From UQRS01 sp050946935 (lineage in GTDB: Bacteria; Bacillota; Clostridia; Oscillospirales; Acutalibacteraceae), in NCBI GenBank assembly GCA_050946935.1, contig JBMNVR010000010.1:1-64000 (forward strand): a stretch of DNA of 64,000 nt, read 5' to 3'. The translations under genes were made by a program, and so were the position numbers. The first letter of the stretch is position 1. The number at the start of each line of letters is the position of its first letter. Positions 41,117 through 49,902 of this stretch are shown here, piece by piece. The notes beneath the pieces are model-generated. The model ran no database searches. It had not been told where the DNA came from and worked only from the letters and a program-made list of their open reading frames with translations.

Positions 41117-41713
41117 TCAAAACTGCCGTTCGCCGTCGACCGCACAAACCCCCCGCTCGGTCACCACAACGTCCACCGGAAGATCGAATCGTCCATGCCG
41201 GATCGTTCCGGCGAAATCGCGGCTGTAGCACAGTCCGACCGTCCGCCCCGCAAATCCGGCAATATAGCGGTCATAATATCCCTTGCCATAGCCAAGGCGA
41301 TACCCCCTCCGGTCGATCATCAAAGCGGGAACCAGCATCAGCCCCCCGGCCGCAGGGTCGGCAACCGGCGCGGATGCTGGCGGTTCCTCCACGCCGAAGG
41401 CACCCGGCTCCACCTGTCCAAGAGAGGAGATAAAATGAAATCGCATTTCCCTTGTGCCGGGGATGCATCGGGGCACAGCAACCTCTTTCCCCGCGTCCAG
41501 AGCGGAGCGCAGAATGAACCGCGTTTCCACCTCCAACGGGGTGGCAAGATAGAGGAAAACCCGGCCGGCCCGTTTATACTGCCACAGCCGGAGAACATTC
41601 TGCGCCACAGCGCCATCCATGCGCGCCTTTTCCTCCGGGTCGAGGGCGCCGCGCCGGGCCTTAGCCTCCTGTCGAAGCTGCTGCTTATATTCCCGCAGAT
41701 TCACCGGATTCAT
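41117..41713 (-). CDS. 5-formyltetrahydrofolate cyclo-ligase
   Basis: Converts 5-formyl-THF to methenyl-THF with ATP, returning stored folate to the active pool. The 198 residues include the N-terminal K-x2-LR ATP segment (EYKQQLRQEAKARR) and the C-terminal GYRLGYGKGYYDRY signature. The ATG at 41713 overlaps the stop of the DJ-1 gene (ATGA), so it is chosen over the GTG at 41719. It is the last gene of the thyX-tmk-DJ-1 operon, a sensible partner for ThyX, which consumes methylene-THF. Confidence 0.9.
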   Translation of the reverse strand: MNPVNLREYKQQLRQEAKARRGALDPEEKARMDGAVAQNVLRLWQYKRAGRVFLYLATPLEVETRFILRSALDAGKEVAVPRCIPGTREMRFHFISSLGQVEPGAFGVEEPPASAPVADPAAGGLMLVPALMIDRRGYRLGYGKGYYDRYIAGFAGRTVGLCYSRDFAGTIRHGRFDLPVDVVVTERGVCAVDGERQF

Positions 41714-42252
41714 ACGCACTGCATCGCGTCGCGAAGCCGCCGCGCCGCCTCAATCCCCTGGAAATGCCGGACAATCTCCAATCCAAAGTCGAGCGCCACG
41801 CCGGCTCCCCTGGCTGTAATAATCGTATCCTCCACACAAACCGGGGTGTCCAGCACCCGCGCACCGGCAAGTTCCCCCTCGAATCCGGGGAAGCAGACGG
41901 CGCGCTTGCCCTCCAGCAATCCCTTGTGTCCCAAAATAGAGGGCGCGGCGCAAATCGCCGCAATCAGCTTGCCGTTTCCGGCCGCATAGTCGATGCAGGT
42001 CTGCACCCGGCCGGATTTTTCAAGATTCAATGTTCCCGGCATCCCGCCCGGGAGGATAATCCCCTCCATCTGCGGATCCGGGGCAATCTCCGACTCCATG
42101 ACGTCGGCCGTCACCGGAATCCGGTGTGCGCCGGTAATCACCTTGCCGCCGACACCGACCGTATACACCTCCAGCCCGGCGCGGCGCAGGACGTCAAGCG
42201 TAACAAGCGCCTCGATTTCTTCAAACCCTTCGGCCAAAAACAAATACAGCAT
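41710..42252 (-). CDS. DJ-1/PfpI family protein
   Basis: A 180-residue DJ-1-type protein: FLAEGFEEIEAL with the conserved Glu, GGMPGTLNLEK, and the nucleophile elbow AAICAAPSILG with the reactive cysteine near residue 100, followed by GKRAVCFPGFE. Family members are glyoxalase III/deglycase or stress proteins; YajL-like thiazole proteins are also similar. The exact activity is unresolved. It lies between tmk and the cyclo-ligase gene with short or overlapping junctions. Confidence 0.88.
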   Translation of the reverse strand: MLYLFLAEGFEEIEALVTLDVLRRAGLEVYTVGVGGKVITGAHRIPVTADVMESEIAPDPQMEGIILPGGMPGTLNLEKSGRVQTCIDYAAGNGKLIAAICAAPSILGHKGLLEGKRAVCFPGFEGELAGARVLDTPVCVEDTIITARGAGVALDFGLEIVRHFQGIEAARRLRDAMQCV

Positions 42253-42258
42253 GGCATA

Positions 42259-42927
42259 TTACTCCTTTACCGCGGCAGCAATTTTTTGCGCCAGCGTTTC
42301 GGTAATCTCCTCCATCGGAAGAGGCTCCCCGTCCCGGGCGCAGGAAACAGTCGTCCAGCCGAGCCGCTCGGCTGCAAAAGCAGCCGCCTCCCTGCAAGTG
42401 CGCTGATAGTCCCGATCTCGCTCATGGAGATCCTTTTTGCCCTCGTCCCCCGCATATCTGCCGGAAAGCAGCCTTTCGCTCACCTCAACCGGCATGTCGA
42501 GATAAAGGGTCAAATCAGGCGCGGGGATGCCGATTTTTCCAACCTCCAGCGCATAAAGCCAGTCGATATATCCGGCCCATTCCGCCCGCGGCAGCTTGGC
42601 CGTCTGATGGATTGCGTTGGAGGAGATATACCGCCCGGCCAGAATCACCCGCCCAGCCTCGTACGCCTCGCGCCAGTAGCGGACAAAGCTCGCATACCGA
42701 TCGGCCGCGTAAAAAATCGACGCGGCATAGGCGTTGACCGCCCCCGGTTCTTTCCCGAAATCGCCGGCCAGATACATCTTTACAAGGGTGCTCGACGGGT
42801 CGTCGTAATCAGGGAAGGAGATGGTTTTCGCCTCAATCCCCCGTGCGCGCAGCACGTCCGGCAGGCGGGCAAGCTGGGTGGATTTCCCCGAACCGTCCAG
42901 GCCCTCCAGCACGATCAGCTTACCCAT
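42259..42927 (-). CDS. tmk: thymidylate kinase-like dTMP kinase
   Basis: A 222-residue P-loop kinase: IVLEGLDGSGKSTQ Walker A, then AGRYISSNAIHQ in place of the more usual DRY/SSxAYQ segment, and a LID region (RYAGDEGKKDLHERD). The layout fits thymidylate kinases of the Clostridia branch that lie beside thyX. It overlaps the thyX stop by 8 bp, so production is coupled: ThyX makes dTMP and this enzyme makes dTDP. Confidence 0.85.
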   Translation of the reverse strand: MGKLIVLEGLDGSGKSTQLARLPDVLRARGIEAKTISFPDYDDPSSTLVKMYLAGDFGKEPGAVNAYAASIFYAADRYASFVRYWREAYEAGRVILAGRYISSNAIHQTAKLPRAEWAGYIDWLYALEVGKIGIPAPDLTLYLDMPVEVSERLLSGRYAGDEGKKDLHERDRDYQRTCREAAAFAAERLGWTTVSCARDGEPLPMEEITETLAQKIAAAVKE

Positions 42928-43696
42928 GGCTTTCCTCGTCCTTTCCGAATTTTCTGCGCATTTCGGCCGCCCGGCCGCAGGACATCTTCCCCTCCGGACA
43001 CGGGCCGATCAGGCAGGACGGCCCCGCGTTCTTAAAGAGATTCGGCGCTACCTCCCGCACCAGAGCGAGCATCTGACAGGCGACCTCCCGAATCTCCCAC
43101 TGGGCACGGTTGCAGCAGCGGTGGCGGAAGAAATTTTGCAAGCTCCGCGCATTCATGGTCAGGATCATCTTGGTTGTGCAGGCATTGGGGAGGACGAAAC
43201 GCGCGTCCTCGATCGCCTGCTTTTCGGCCTTTCTGGCCGCCTCGTTTTCCGTCAGGCCGGCGGCGAGCAGCTCGGTTTTGTGCCGCTCGCACAGCAGGGC
43301 GGTCAGCTTTTGATAAACCTCCTGATCCCGCTTCATCTCAGCAATATACAGCGCCTTTGCCTCCGGTATTGCGGCAATCTCGGGCGGGAGGACATAGTCA
43401 AACTGCTTCTCCCGCACATAGCGCTGGCTCTGCACCGAGAAAGAGGCCATCCGATGCCGTGTGATCTGCGCCAGAAGAGAGCGGGAAACCCCCTCAATTC
43501 CAAAGGTGAAGGAAGCGTGCTCGATCGGGCTTTCATGCCCGATCTCGGCCAGCATTTCCACAAAGGAAGCCGTTTTCTCCTCCGTCAGGCCATCCATCAC
43601 CGTCTCGATCGACGAGGGAGAGTAGCAAAGCTTGGCGGCGGCGGCCACCGTTTTTTCCGGCAGCGGGGTATGGGTAATCAAAGTGACCTTTGGCAT
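42920..43696 (-). CDS. thyX: flavin-dependent thymidylate synthase ThyX
   Basis: Makes dTMP from dUMP using methylene-THF, FAD and NADPH. The 258 residues contain the ThyX motif RHRMASFSVQSQRY (residues 80-93), and FFRHRCCNRAQWEIRE near residue 190 supplies conserved Arg/His. The ATG at 43696 (AGGAG ten bases before) is preferred over the GTG at 43705, which has the site only one base away. It starts the operon thyX-tmk-DJ-1-cyclo-ligase. Confidence 0.95.
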   Translation of the reverse strand: MPKVTLITHTPLPEKTVAAAAKLCYSPSSIETVMDGLTEEKTASFVEMLAEIGHESPIEHASFTFGIEGVSRSLLAQITRHRMASFSVQSQRYVREKQFDYVLPPEIAAIPEAKALYIAEMKRDQEVYQKLTALLCERHKTELLAAGLTENEAARKAEKQAIEDARFVLPNACTTKMILTMNARSLQNFFRHRCCNRAQWEIREVACQMLALVREVAPNLFKNAGPSCLIGPCPEGKMSCGRAAEMRRKFGKDEESHG

Positions 43697-43755
43697 GTCC
43701 TGCACGCTCCTGTTACATGATAAAGTAGGCCTGTCCGGCCGACCGATTTGGTAAT

Positions 43756-43784
43756 ATTATATCAAAACCATCTTCTTTAAGCAA
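43756..43784 (-). promoter_or_regulatory. sigma-A promoter of the thyX operon
   Basis: On the minus strand: TTGCTT (43779-43784), 17 bp, perfect TATAAT (43756-43761). Confidence 0.7.
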
Positions 43785-43898
43785 TGCATCAAGCTAAAAT
43801 TTTAAAAAATTATAATTTTCCATATAAACCCCTTTTTTTTGCAGCGGCGGCGTGTTAAAATGAGATAGTAAAAAATTTAATACAGGAGTGGATTGTAT

Positions 43899-45050
43899 AT
43901 GGCGTCAATTGATTTCAAGCACACCCCGTTTGGCGAGCTGGCCATCGTCAGCATGCGGGGCTGTGAAGAAATCTCCAAAAAAGTGGACAACTACCTGCAG
44001 CAGTGGCGCGGCACGCCGGAGGATAAGACCTTCGTCATCCCGACCGCCTGCCCCCGCTTCGGCACGGGAGAGGCAAAGGGCGTCGTCCACCACACCGCCA
44101 GGGGGCTGGACGTTTACATCATCTGCGACATGTTCAACTACGGCGTTACTTATAAAATGTACGGCAACGACGTCCCGATGAGTCCGGACGACCACTATCA
44201 GGATCTCAAACGGATCATTGCCGCCATGGCGGGCAAGGCGCGCCGCCTGACCGTCATCATGCCCATGCTGTACGAGGGACGGCAGCACCGCCGCAGCACG
44301 CGCGAGTCGCTCGACAGTGCCCTCGCTTTGCAGGAGCTGGTCTCTATGGGCGTGTCCAACATCATCACTTTTGACGCTCACGATCCCCGGATTCAGAATG
44401 CCATTCCGCTAAGCGGCTTCGACAATGTGCAGGCGACCTATCAGATGATTAAGGCCCTGCTCCGGGCCGAGCCGGACATCAAGCTGGATAAGGAAAACGC
44501 CATGATTATCTCCCCGGACGAGGGCGGAATGAGCCGCTGCATCTACTACTCTTCCGTCCTGGGGCTGGAGATGGGCATGTTCTACAAACGCCGCAACTAC
44601 TCCATCGTGGTCAACGGCCGCAACCCGATTGAGGCGCACGAATTCCTCGGCAACGACGTCGCCGGCAAGGACGTTATCATCGTTGACGACATGATCGCCT
44701 CGGGCGACTCGATGTTGGATATCGCCGTTAAATTGAAAGAGAAAAATGCCGCCCGCATCTTCATGTTCGCGACCTTCGGCCTGTTTGTCGAGGGATTGTC
44801 AAAATTCGATGATTTCTATAAGCGCGGCCTGCTCGACCAGGTGTTTACAACCAACCTGGTCTATGCCAGGGACGATCTGCTCGAGCGGGAGTGGTACACC
44901 CGCGTCGACATGTCGAAATACATCGCCTACCTGATCGACACCCTGAACTACGACAATTCGATCAGCAAACTGCTTGACCCGGTCGACCGGATCAAAGCCG
45001 CTCTGGACAAGCATAACGCGAAGCTCAGCGACGCACAACTGAAGATCTGA
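43899..45050 (+). CDS. prs: ribose-phosphate pyrophosphokinase (long clostridial form)
   Basis: Makes PRPP for nucleotide, His and Trp synthesis. The 383 residues are longer than the usual ~315. The binding motifs remain: the flexible-loop area with YEGRQHRR, ITFDAHDPRIQ (PRPP/metal), and VIIVDDMIASGDSM, the type I phosphoribosyl signature. The start is the ATG at 43899 (AGGAG ten bases before); a TTG two codons up is possible. It is divergent from thyX and followed by a strong terminator. Confidence 0.9.
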   Translation: MASIDFKHTPFGELAIVSMRGCEEISKKVDNYLQQWRGTPEDKTFVIPTACPRFGTGEAKGVVHHTARGLDVYIICDMFNYGVTYKMYGNDVPMSPDDHYQDLKRIIAAMAGKARRLTVIMPMLYEGRQHRRSTRESLDSALALQELVSMGVSNIITFDAHDPRIQNAIPLSGFDNVQATYQMIKALLRAEPDIKLDKENAMIISPDEGGMSRCIYYSSVLGLEMGMFYKRRNYSIVVNGRNPIEAHEFLGNDVAGKDVIIVDDMIASGDSMLDIAVKLKEKNAARIFMFATFGLFVEGLSKFDDFYKRGLLDQVFTTNLVYARDDLLEREWYTRVDMSKYIAYLIDTLNYDNSISKLLDPVDRIKAALDKHNAKLSDAQLKI

Positions 45051-45073
45051 CATCTTTCCCGAAAGGGAAACTG

Positions 45074-45108
45074 CGGGCCGCAACAAACTGCATGTTGCGG
45101 CCCGTTTT
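45074..45108 (+). terminator. terminator after prs
   Basis: A 12-bp perfect stem (45074-45085 with 45093-45104) and TTTT; it ends 27 bp before the next ATG, whose message must start at or beyond it or read through. Confidence 0.85.
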
Positions 45109-45134
45109 CATCATGGAACGAGGGGGAAAAACGC

Positions 45135-46478
45135 ATGTACACACTGCCCGAACAAACGCTTTTGCACCATACCGGCTACGACGTCATCGTGGTCGGGGGC
45201 GGCCCGGCCGGATGCGCCGCCGCTGCCGCCGCCGCGAGAGAGGGGGTCCGCACCCTGCTGATCGAATCAACCTTTGTCCTTGGCGGGATGGGTACCGCCG
45301 GGCTGGTCCCGGCCTGGTGTCCCTTTTCGGATAAAGAGAAAATCCTCTACCGCGGCATCGCGGAGGAGGTTTTCACCGCCGCCAAAGCCGAAATGTCTGC
45401 GGTCGGCAGGGACGACCTCGACTGGGTGCCGATCGACGCCGAAGCGCTCAAGCGGGTTTACGACCGGCTGGTGTTCGGCAGCGGGGCGGAGGTGCTGTTC
45501 GGCACCACCCTCTGTGGCGCCGACTGCGCGGACGGGAAAATCCGCGCCCTGATCGCGGCCAACAAGGGCGGTCTGGCCGCCTACAGTGCAAAAATCTACA
45601 TCGACTGCACCGGGGACGGCGATCTGGCCGCGGCCGCCGGTGCGCGTTTCCACATGGGGGCGGAGGACGGCACGCTCATGCCCGCAACCCACTGCTTTAC
45701 CCTCGCCGGCGTGAAGATGGAAGCCTTTCTTCGCGATCCCAAAAACGGACGGGACACGACCGGCGGTCTCCACCCCAACAACAAAAGCAGCATTACCTAT
45801 GCGCTTGCAAAGGATGGCCGCTACCCGCACATCACCGACGAGCATCTCTGCAATTCTTATCTTGGCGCCGACGTCGTCGGTTTCAACGCCGGACACCTCT
45901 GGGACGTCGACAATACAGATCCCTTCTCGGTCTCAAAGGCCATGCCGCTGGGGCGCGAGATTGCGAAGGAGTACAAGGACGCCTTAGCCGAATATTTTCC
46001 CGAAGCGTTCGCGGACACCTACCTCTGCGCGACGGCCCAGCTCATGGGCGTGCGGGAGAGCCGCCGCATCGTCGGGGACTACACTCTGACGGCGGAGGAT
46101 TACACGAACCGCGCCTCCTTCCCGGACGAAATCAGCCGCAACTGCTACTACATCGACGTGCACATGACGCCGGAGGAAAAGGCCGCCTGCCCCGATCGCG
46201 CGGCCGCGCAGTCCCGCTATGGCAAGGGGGAATCGCACGGCATCCCCTACCGCTGCCTGACCCCCAAGGGAATTGTCAACCTTCTGACGGCGGGACGGAT
46301 GATCTCCTGCGACCGGAGGCTGCTGGCCAGCGTGCGGGTAATGCCCAACTGTCTCACAACCGGGGAGGCGGCCGGAACCGCCGCCGCAATGGCCGCCCGG
46401 AGCGACTGCAACACCCACGCGGTGGACACCGACGCTCTGCGCACCCGTCTGCGGGAGAACGGCGCTTATTTCAAATAG
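45135..46478 (+). CDS. FAD-dependent oxidoreductase (FAD_oxidored family)
   Basis: A 447-residue flavoprotein. The dinucleotide fold is at the N-terminus (DVIVVGGGPAGCAAAAAAAR) with LIESTFVLGGMGTAGLV, the typical loop of PF12831-type proteins. KIYIDCTGDGDLAAAAGA and the C-terminal GRMISCDRRLLASVRVMPN with TGEAAGTAAA complete the FAD site. Substrates of this branch are largely unknown. It is not linked to a known pathway here. GAGGGGG precedes the ATG. Confidence 0.88.
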   Translation: MYTLPEQTLLHHTGYDVIVVGGGPAGCAAAAAAAREGVRTLLIESTFVLGGMGTAGLVPAWCPFSDKEKILYRGIAEEVFTAAKAEMSAVGRDDLDWVPIDAEALKRVYDRLVFGSGAEVLFGTTLCGADCADGKIRALIAANKGGLAAYSAKIYIDCTGDGDLAAAAGARFHMGAEDGTLMPATHCFTLAGVKMEAFLRDPKNGRDTTGGLHPNNKSSITYALAKDGRYPHITDEHLCNSYLGADVVGFNAGHLWDVDNTDPFSVSKAMPLGREIAKEYKDALAEYFPEAFADTYLCATAQLMGVRESRRIVGDYTLTAEDYTNRASFPDEISRNCYYIDVHMTPEEKAACPDRAAAQSRYGKGESHGIPYRCLTPKGIVNLLTAGRMISCDRRLLASVRVMPNCLTTGEAAGTAAAMAARSDCNTHAVDTDALRTRLRENGAYFK

Positions 46479-46678
46479 GACGGGCGGCCCGGTATAATTC
46501 GGGCGGACATGAGATGTCTCCGCAGCGTGAGCGGGAAGACCTGTGCTTTGCTGTACGTCACAGTTCTGTCGTACCCTTTTCCTTGGATTTCCCCGGTGCA
46601 TCCATTACAGCTTGCTCAAACCTAAACAAATGTCCGGTTTTCGCCCTGCTTTTGTCCATGAATCCTCCCAAAAGCCGG

Positions 46679-46707
46679 TAGACAAGGCGCGACACATTTT
46701 GTATAAT
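46679..46707 (+). promoter_or_regulatory. sigma-A promoter of the GH76 gene
   Basis: TAGACA (46679-46684), 17 bp, perfect TATAAT (46702-46707), 77 bp before the ATG at 46784. The remainder of 46479-46678 has no gene I can support. Confidence 0.65.
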
Positions 46708-46783
46708 ATATACAGTATTTTTCATACGTTCCCACCCCAAAAGCACCCCACAAACCAAGCCTTTTAAGGAGGATCCGACCATC

Positions 46784-48535
46784 ATGAAATCGTTTAAGAA
46801 AATCCTGGCCTGCCTGTTGGCCCTCTCCCTGCTGCTTTGCAGTCTGCCGGCCGCCCTGGCCGACAGCTACCTGCTGGGCGACGCCGACCGGGACGGAAGT
46901 GTGACCGTCTCTGATGTGGTGGCGCTGCGGCAGGCCATCGTCCAGGGAGAAGCGGCGCCCGCTCTTTTGGAAACCGGCAACCTTGACGAGGACGGGAAGC
47001 TGACCGTCTCCGACGTGGTGGCGCTGCGCGGCCTGATCCTCTCGGGTGGCGAGGGCACTTGTATCGATACTCCCTTCGGCGATCTGGAGGCCGCCTACCG
47101 GATCACCGCAAAATTCTCCGGCAAAGCTGTTTGTCCGTCGGACATAAACACCGGCCTCGGCCAGTGGGAGGATGTCGGCGCCCGCAGCCAGCTCTGGAAA
47201 ATCGTCCCGGCCGGCGGCGGCTATTACCTTCTTGAATCCCCCGCCACCGGCAAGGTACTGACCTTGGGAGAGGCGGGCGACATCCTGATGTTCCAGATGG
47301 ACGAATACGCCGGTCTGGACACGCAGAAGATCAAATTCCTGCCCGCCGGGGAGGATGGATACTGGAACCTTACGGTCAAATCGACCGGCGAGAACCGGTA
47401 TATGGAAATCCCCTTCGCCGGCCTGACCGAAACGGCCGGGCGAACCGACGGCTGGCCCTTCTGGATGGGGGACGGCAACGACACGGACAACAAGCGGTTC
47501 ACGGTCGTCGCGGCCGAGGTCGACACGCCGGTTTTTGACGCCGCCTGGGCCGAAAGCGTGTATGACACTTTCATGAAACAGTTCAAGGGGGACGACGGCA
47601 ACGGCGGCGCTTACTTCATCGGCTCGAGCGATTTCTGGAAAACGGCCGAGCTGACCGAGATGATCCTCGACTGCTATGAAGCCACTGGGGAACAGAAATA
47701 TCTGAACGATTATGAGGATTTCTACCGCGGCTTTATCAACGCCCACGGGACCAACTGGTCCTCCAACAAATACAACGACGATCTGATCTGGATGGTCATC
47801 TCCTGCTGTCGGGCTTATCAGCTTACCCAAAAGGACGAATACCGCAACGTAGCGAAAGAGAATTTCGACCTCGTCTATAAGCGGGGCTATGACGATGTTT
47901 TGGGCGGCGGCGTCTACTGGACCACCGACAAGGGCGAGAAAAACGCCTGCATCAACGGTCCGATGACCATTGCAGCCTGCTACCTTTCACAGATGTTCGA
48001 CGGCGCGGCCGGAGCGGCCTATATGGAATATGCAAAATCCATCTACGCCTGGGAGCGCGCAACCCTCTTCAATGCCGAAACCGGCGAGGTTTATGATAAC
48101 ATTGCGGTAGACGGTACGTTGAGCACCACTGTTTTCACCTATAATCTGGGCACCTTCATCGGTTCGGGTGCCCTGCTCTACCGCCTGACCGGAGACGCCG
48201 CCTACCGCAGCGACGCAAAACTGGCCGCTGACCATACCGTGCAGGTCAAATATCAAAGCAACTGCATCACCGACGAATCAGGCGGAGACCTTGACGGTTT
48301 CAAGGGTATTCTGGTTCGCTGGCTGTACAAGTACATCGACATGACGGGAACGACCGATTATGACGCGTGGCTGGCCCTGAACATCACCACCGGGTGGGAG
48401 AACCGGAACAATCTCGGCCTTGTGGGCACCAAGTGGGGCTGCCGTTCCAGCGGGGACGAGCCGGAAGCACCCTTCTCCTACGGCACCTATATCAGCCTGA
48501 TTATGCCCTTTGATCTTTCCTCTATCCCGCAGTAA
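46784..48535 (+). CDS. secreted dockerin-GH76 alpha-mannanase-like protein
   Basis: A 583-residue exported protein: signal peptide (1-26, LPAALA), then an N-terminal dockerin with two calcium loops (GDADRDGSVTVSDVVALRQA and LDEDGKLTVSDVVALRGL). A ricin/CBM13-like beta-trefoil-like segment (about 100-245) precedes a GH76 (alpha/alpha)6 catalytic domain (about 255-580). The GH76 catalytic pair is D332-D333 in YNDDLIWM. GH76 enzymes cut alpha-1,6-mannan backbones of yeast or other mannans. GGAGG precedes the ATG. An N-terminal dockerin position is less usual than C-terminal. Confidence 0.85.
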   Translation: MKSFKKILACLLALSLLLCSLPAALADSYLLGDADRDGSVTVSDVVALRQAIVQGEAAPALLETGNLDEDGKLTVSDVVALRGLILSGGEGTCIDTPFGDLEAAYRITAKFSGKAVCPSDINTGLGQWEDVGARSQLWKIVPAGGGYYLLESPATGKVLTLGEAGDILMFQMDEYAGLDTQKIKFLPAGEDGYWNLTVKSTGENRYMEIPFAGLTETAGRTDGWPFWMGDGNDTDNKRFTVVAAEVDTPVFDAAWAESVYDTFMKQFKGDDGNGGAYFIGSSDFWKTAELTEMILDCYEATGEQKYLNDYEDFYRGFINAHGTNWSSNKYNDDLIWMVISCCRAYQLTQKDEYRNVAKENFDLVYKRGYDDVLGGGVYWTTDKGEKNACINGPMTIAACYLSQMFDGAAGAAYMEYAKSIYAWERATLFNAETGEVYDNIAVDGTLSTTVFTYNLGTFIGSGALLYRLTGDAAYRSDAKLAADHTVQVKYQSNCITDESGGDLDGFKGILVRWLYKYIDMTGTTDYDAWLALNITTGWENRNNLGLVGTKWGCRSSGDEPEAPFSYGTYISLIMPFDLSSIPQ

Positions 48536-48597
48536 GACAGCCAAAATCACGATCCGCAAAAGAACGGCGTTGTCGGGACAAACCCAATATGGAACAG

Positions 48598-48650
48598 AAA
48601 AAAAACAAGCAGCTTCTGCGGGGAACCCGCGAAAGCTGCTTGTTTTTTGA
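48598..48650. terminator. bidirectional terminator between GH76 and degV
   Basis: A 16-bp stem AAAAAACAAGCAGCTT with its complement (48600-48615 with 48633-48648) and an inner GCGGG/CCCGC stem; A-run and T-run flanks serve both strands. Confidence 0.9.
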
Positions 48651-48684
48651 AAGACACGCTCCGGACAGCGTAGCCTTGGCGTCC

Positions 48685-49572
48685 TTAATTTCTCGTCTTG
48701 CCAAGATAGAAAAGAGCCACCGTTCCCGGACCGGAATGCGCTCCGATCACCGGGCCGATATAGTTAACCTTGATCTCTTTCACACGGATGTGTTCCCGGA
48801 TAAAATCGATCAGATGCTGTACCTCTCCCTCACAGTCGCCGTGGCTGATAAAGATGGTCTGCTCCCCTTCCGCGGGGTCAATCGTCTCCAGCATATGCCG
48901 GGCCAGCGCCTCCAGCGACTGACGGCGGCCACGCACCTTTTCCCTCGGAATCAGGCGGCCGGCGTCATCAACATGCATGACCGGCTTAATGCCAAGGATG
49001 GTTCCAAACAACGCCGCCGCGGAAGAGACCCGGCCGCCTCGCTTCAGATGATTCAGATCGTCGACCGTGAACCAGTGACAGAGGCGCAGACGGTTGTCCT
49101 CCACCCAGCGGGCCAGTTCGGTTATAGACAGCCCCTCATCCCGCTTTTTGGCGGCATGATAGACCAACAGCCCCTCCCCCATCGAGGCGGCCAGGGTGTC
49201 GACTGTGTAAATCTGCCGGTCGGGATATTTCTCCCTCAGTTCCTCGGTCGCCAGGACCGAGGATTGATACGTTCCCGACAGCGCCGAGGAAAAGGCCAGG
49301 ATCAACACGTCCTTTCCTGCGTCCAGATAAGGTGCGGCAACCTCCATATAAGTCGCGGCGTTGATCTGGTTTGTCTTGGGCTGTGCGCCGGCGCGCACCC
49401 GGTCGTAAAACGCCTGGAACCCAATCTCCCGCCCGTCGGGATAGTTTTTGTATACCTCCCCCTCTGCCAGGGTGAACTCCATCGGGATGACAACAACATC
49501 CATCTCCTCCACCAGTTCGGGCGTCAGATCGCAGGTGGAATCGGTTATAATCACATACTCTTTTTCCGTCAT
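48685..49572 (-). CDS. DegV family fatty-acid-binding protein
   Basis: A 295-residue two-domain DegV protein that binds a fatty acid; in Gram-positive bacteria FakB proteins present fatty acids to FakA kinase. Visible features are VIITDSTCDLTPELVEE (lipid carboxylate loop), PKTNQINAATYMEV, ILAFSSALSGTYQSS, and KRGGRVSSAAALFGTILGIK. The ATG at 49572 is chosen because GGAGG lies nine bases before; two upstream ATGs are too close or unsupported. No fakA is adjacent. Confidence 0.9.
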   Translation of the reverse strand: MTEKEYVIITDSTCDLTPELVEEMDVVVIPMEFTLAEGEVYKNYPDGREIGFQAFYDRVRAGAQPKTNQINAATYMEVAAPYLDAGKDVLILAFSSALSGTYQSSVLATEELREKYPDRQIYTVDTLAASMGEGLLVYHAAKKRDEGLSITELARWVEDNRLRLCHWFTVDDLNHLKRGGRVSSAAALFGTILGIKPVMHVDDAGRLIPREKVRGRRQSLEALARHMLETIDPAEGEQTIFISHGDCEGEVQHLIDFIREHIRVKEIKVNYIGPVIGAHSGPGTVALFYLGKTRN

Positions 49573-49768
49573 ATGCATAAACCTCCAATATTTTTCCAAG
49601 ATTTTGGAAAATGAATTCTCATATTATTACATATATAATAATACACCTGCGCACTTTTTGCAAACATATTTTCAAATTCAATGGATCTTTCCGCAGAACC
49701 GCCGTTCCAAAGCACGGTCGGCCTTTCTCTGCCTTCCGTTCGCGCCCCGTGGCTTTGCGGGAATCCAT

Positions 49769-49797
49769 TTGACAAATCCCTCGATTTAGGCTATTAT
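49769..49797 (+). promoter_or_regulatory. sigma-A promoter of glmS
   Basis: TTGACA (49769-49774), 17 bp, TATTAT (49792-49797), giving a leader of about 100 nt. The gap 49573-49902 holds no other gene. Confidence 0.75.
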
Positions 49798-49902
49798 AAT
49801 TTTATATATACTGATATAAAATCGCAAATGAGAACGCAGAATATACAAAATCACAAACAATCCGCAGTGTGACCGAATTATTTTTGAAAGGCAGTGATGC
49901 GC

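Noticed and set aside
46622..47830. 402-codon minus-strand open frame
   Set aside because: Antisense to the dockerin-GH76 gene and without family features.
49798..49902. glmS ribozyme before glmS
   Set aside because: The leader after the promoter is only about 100 nt and lacks the conserved core I would expect; no supporting sequence.
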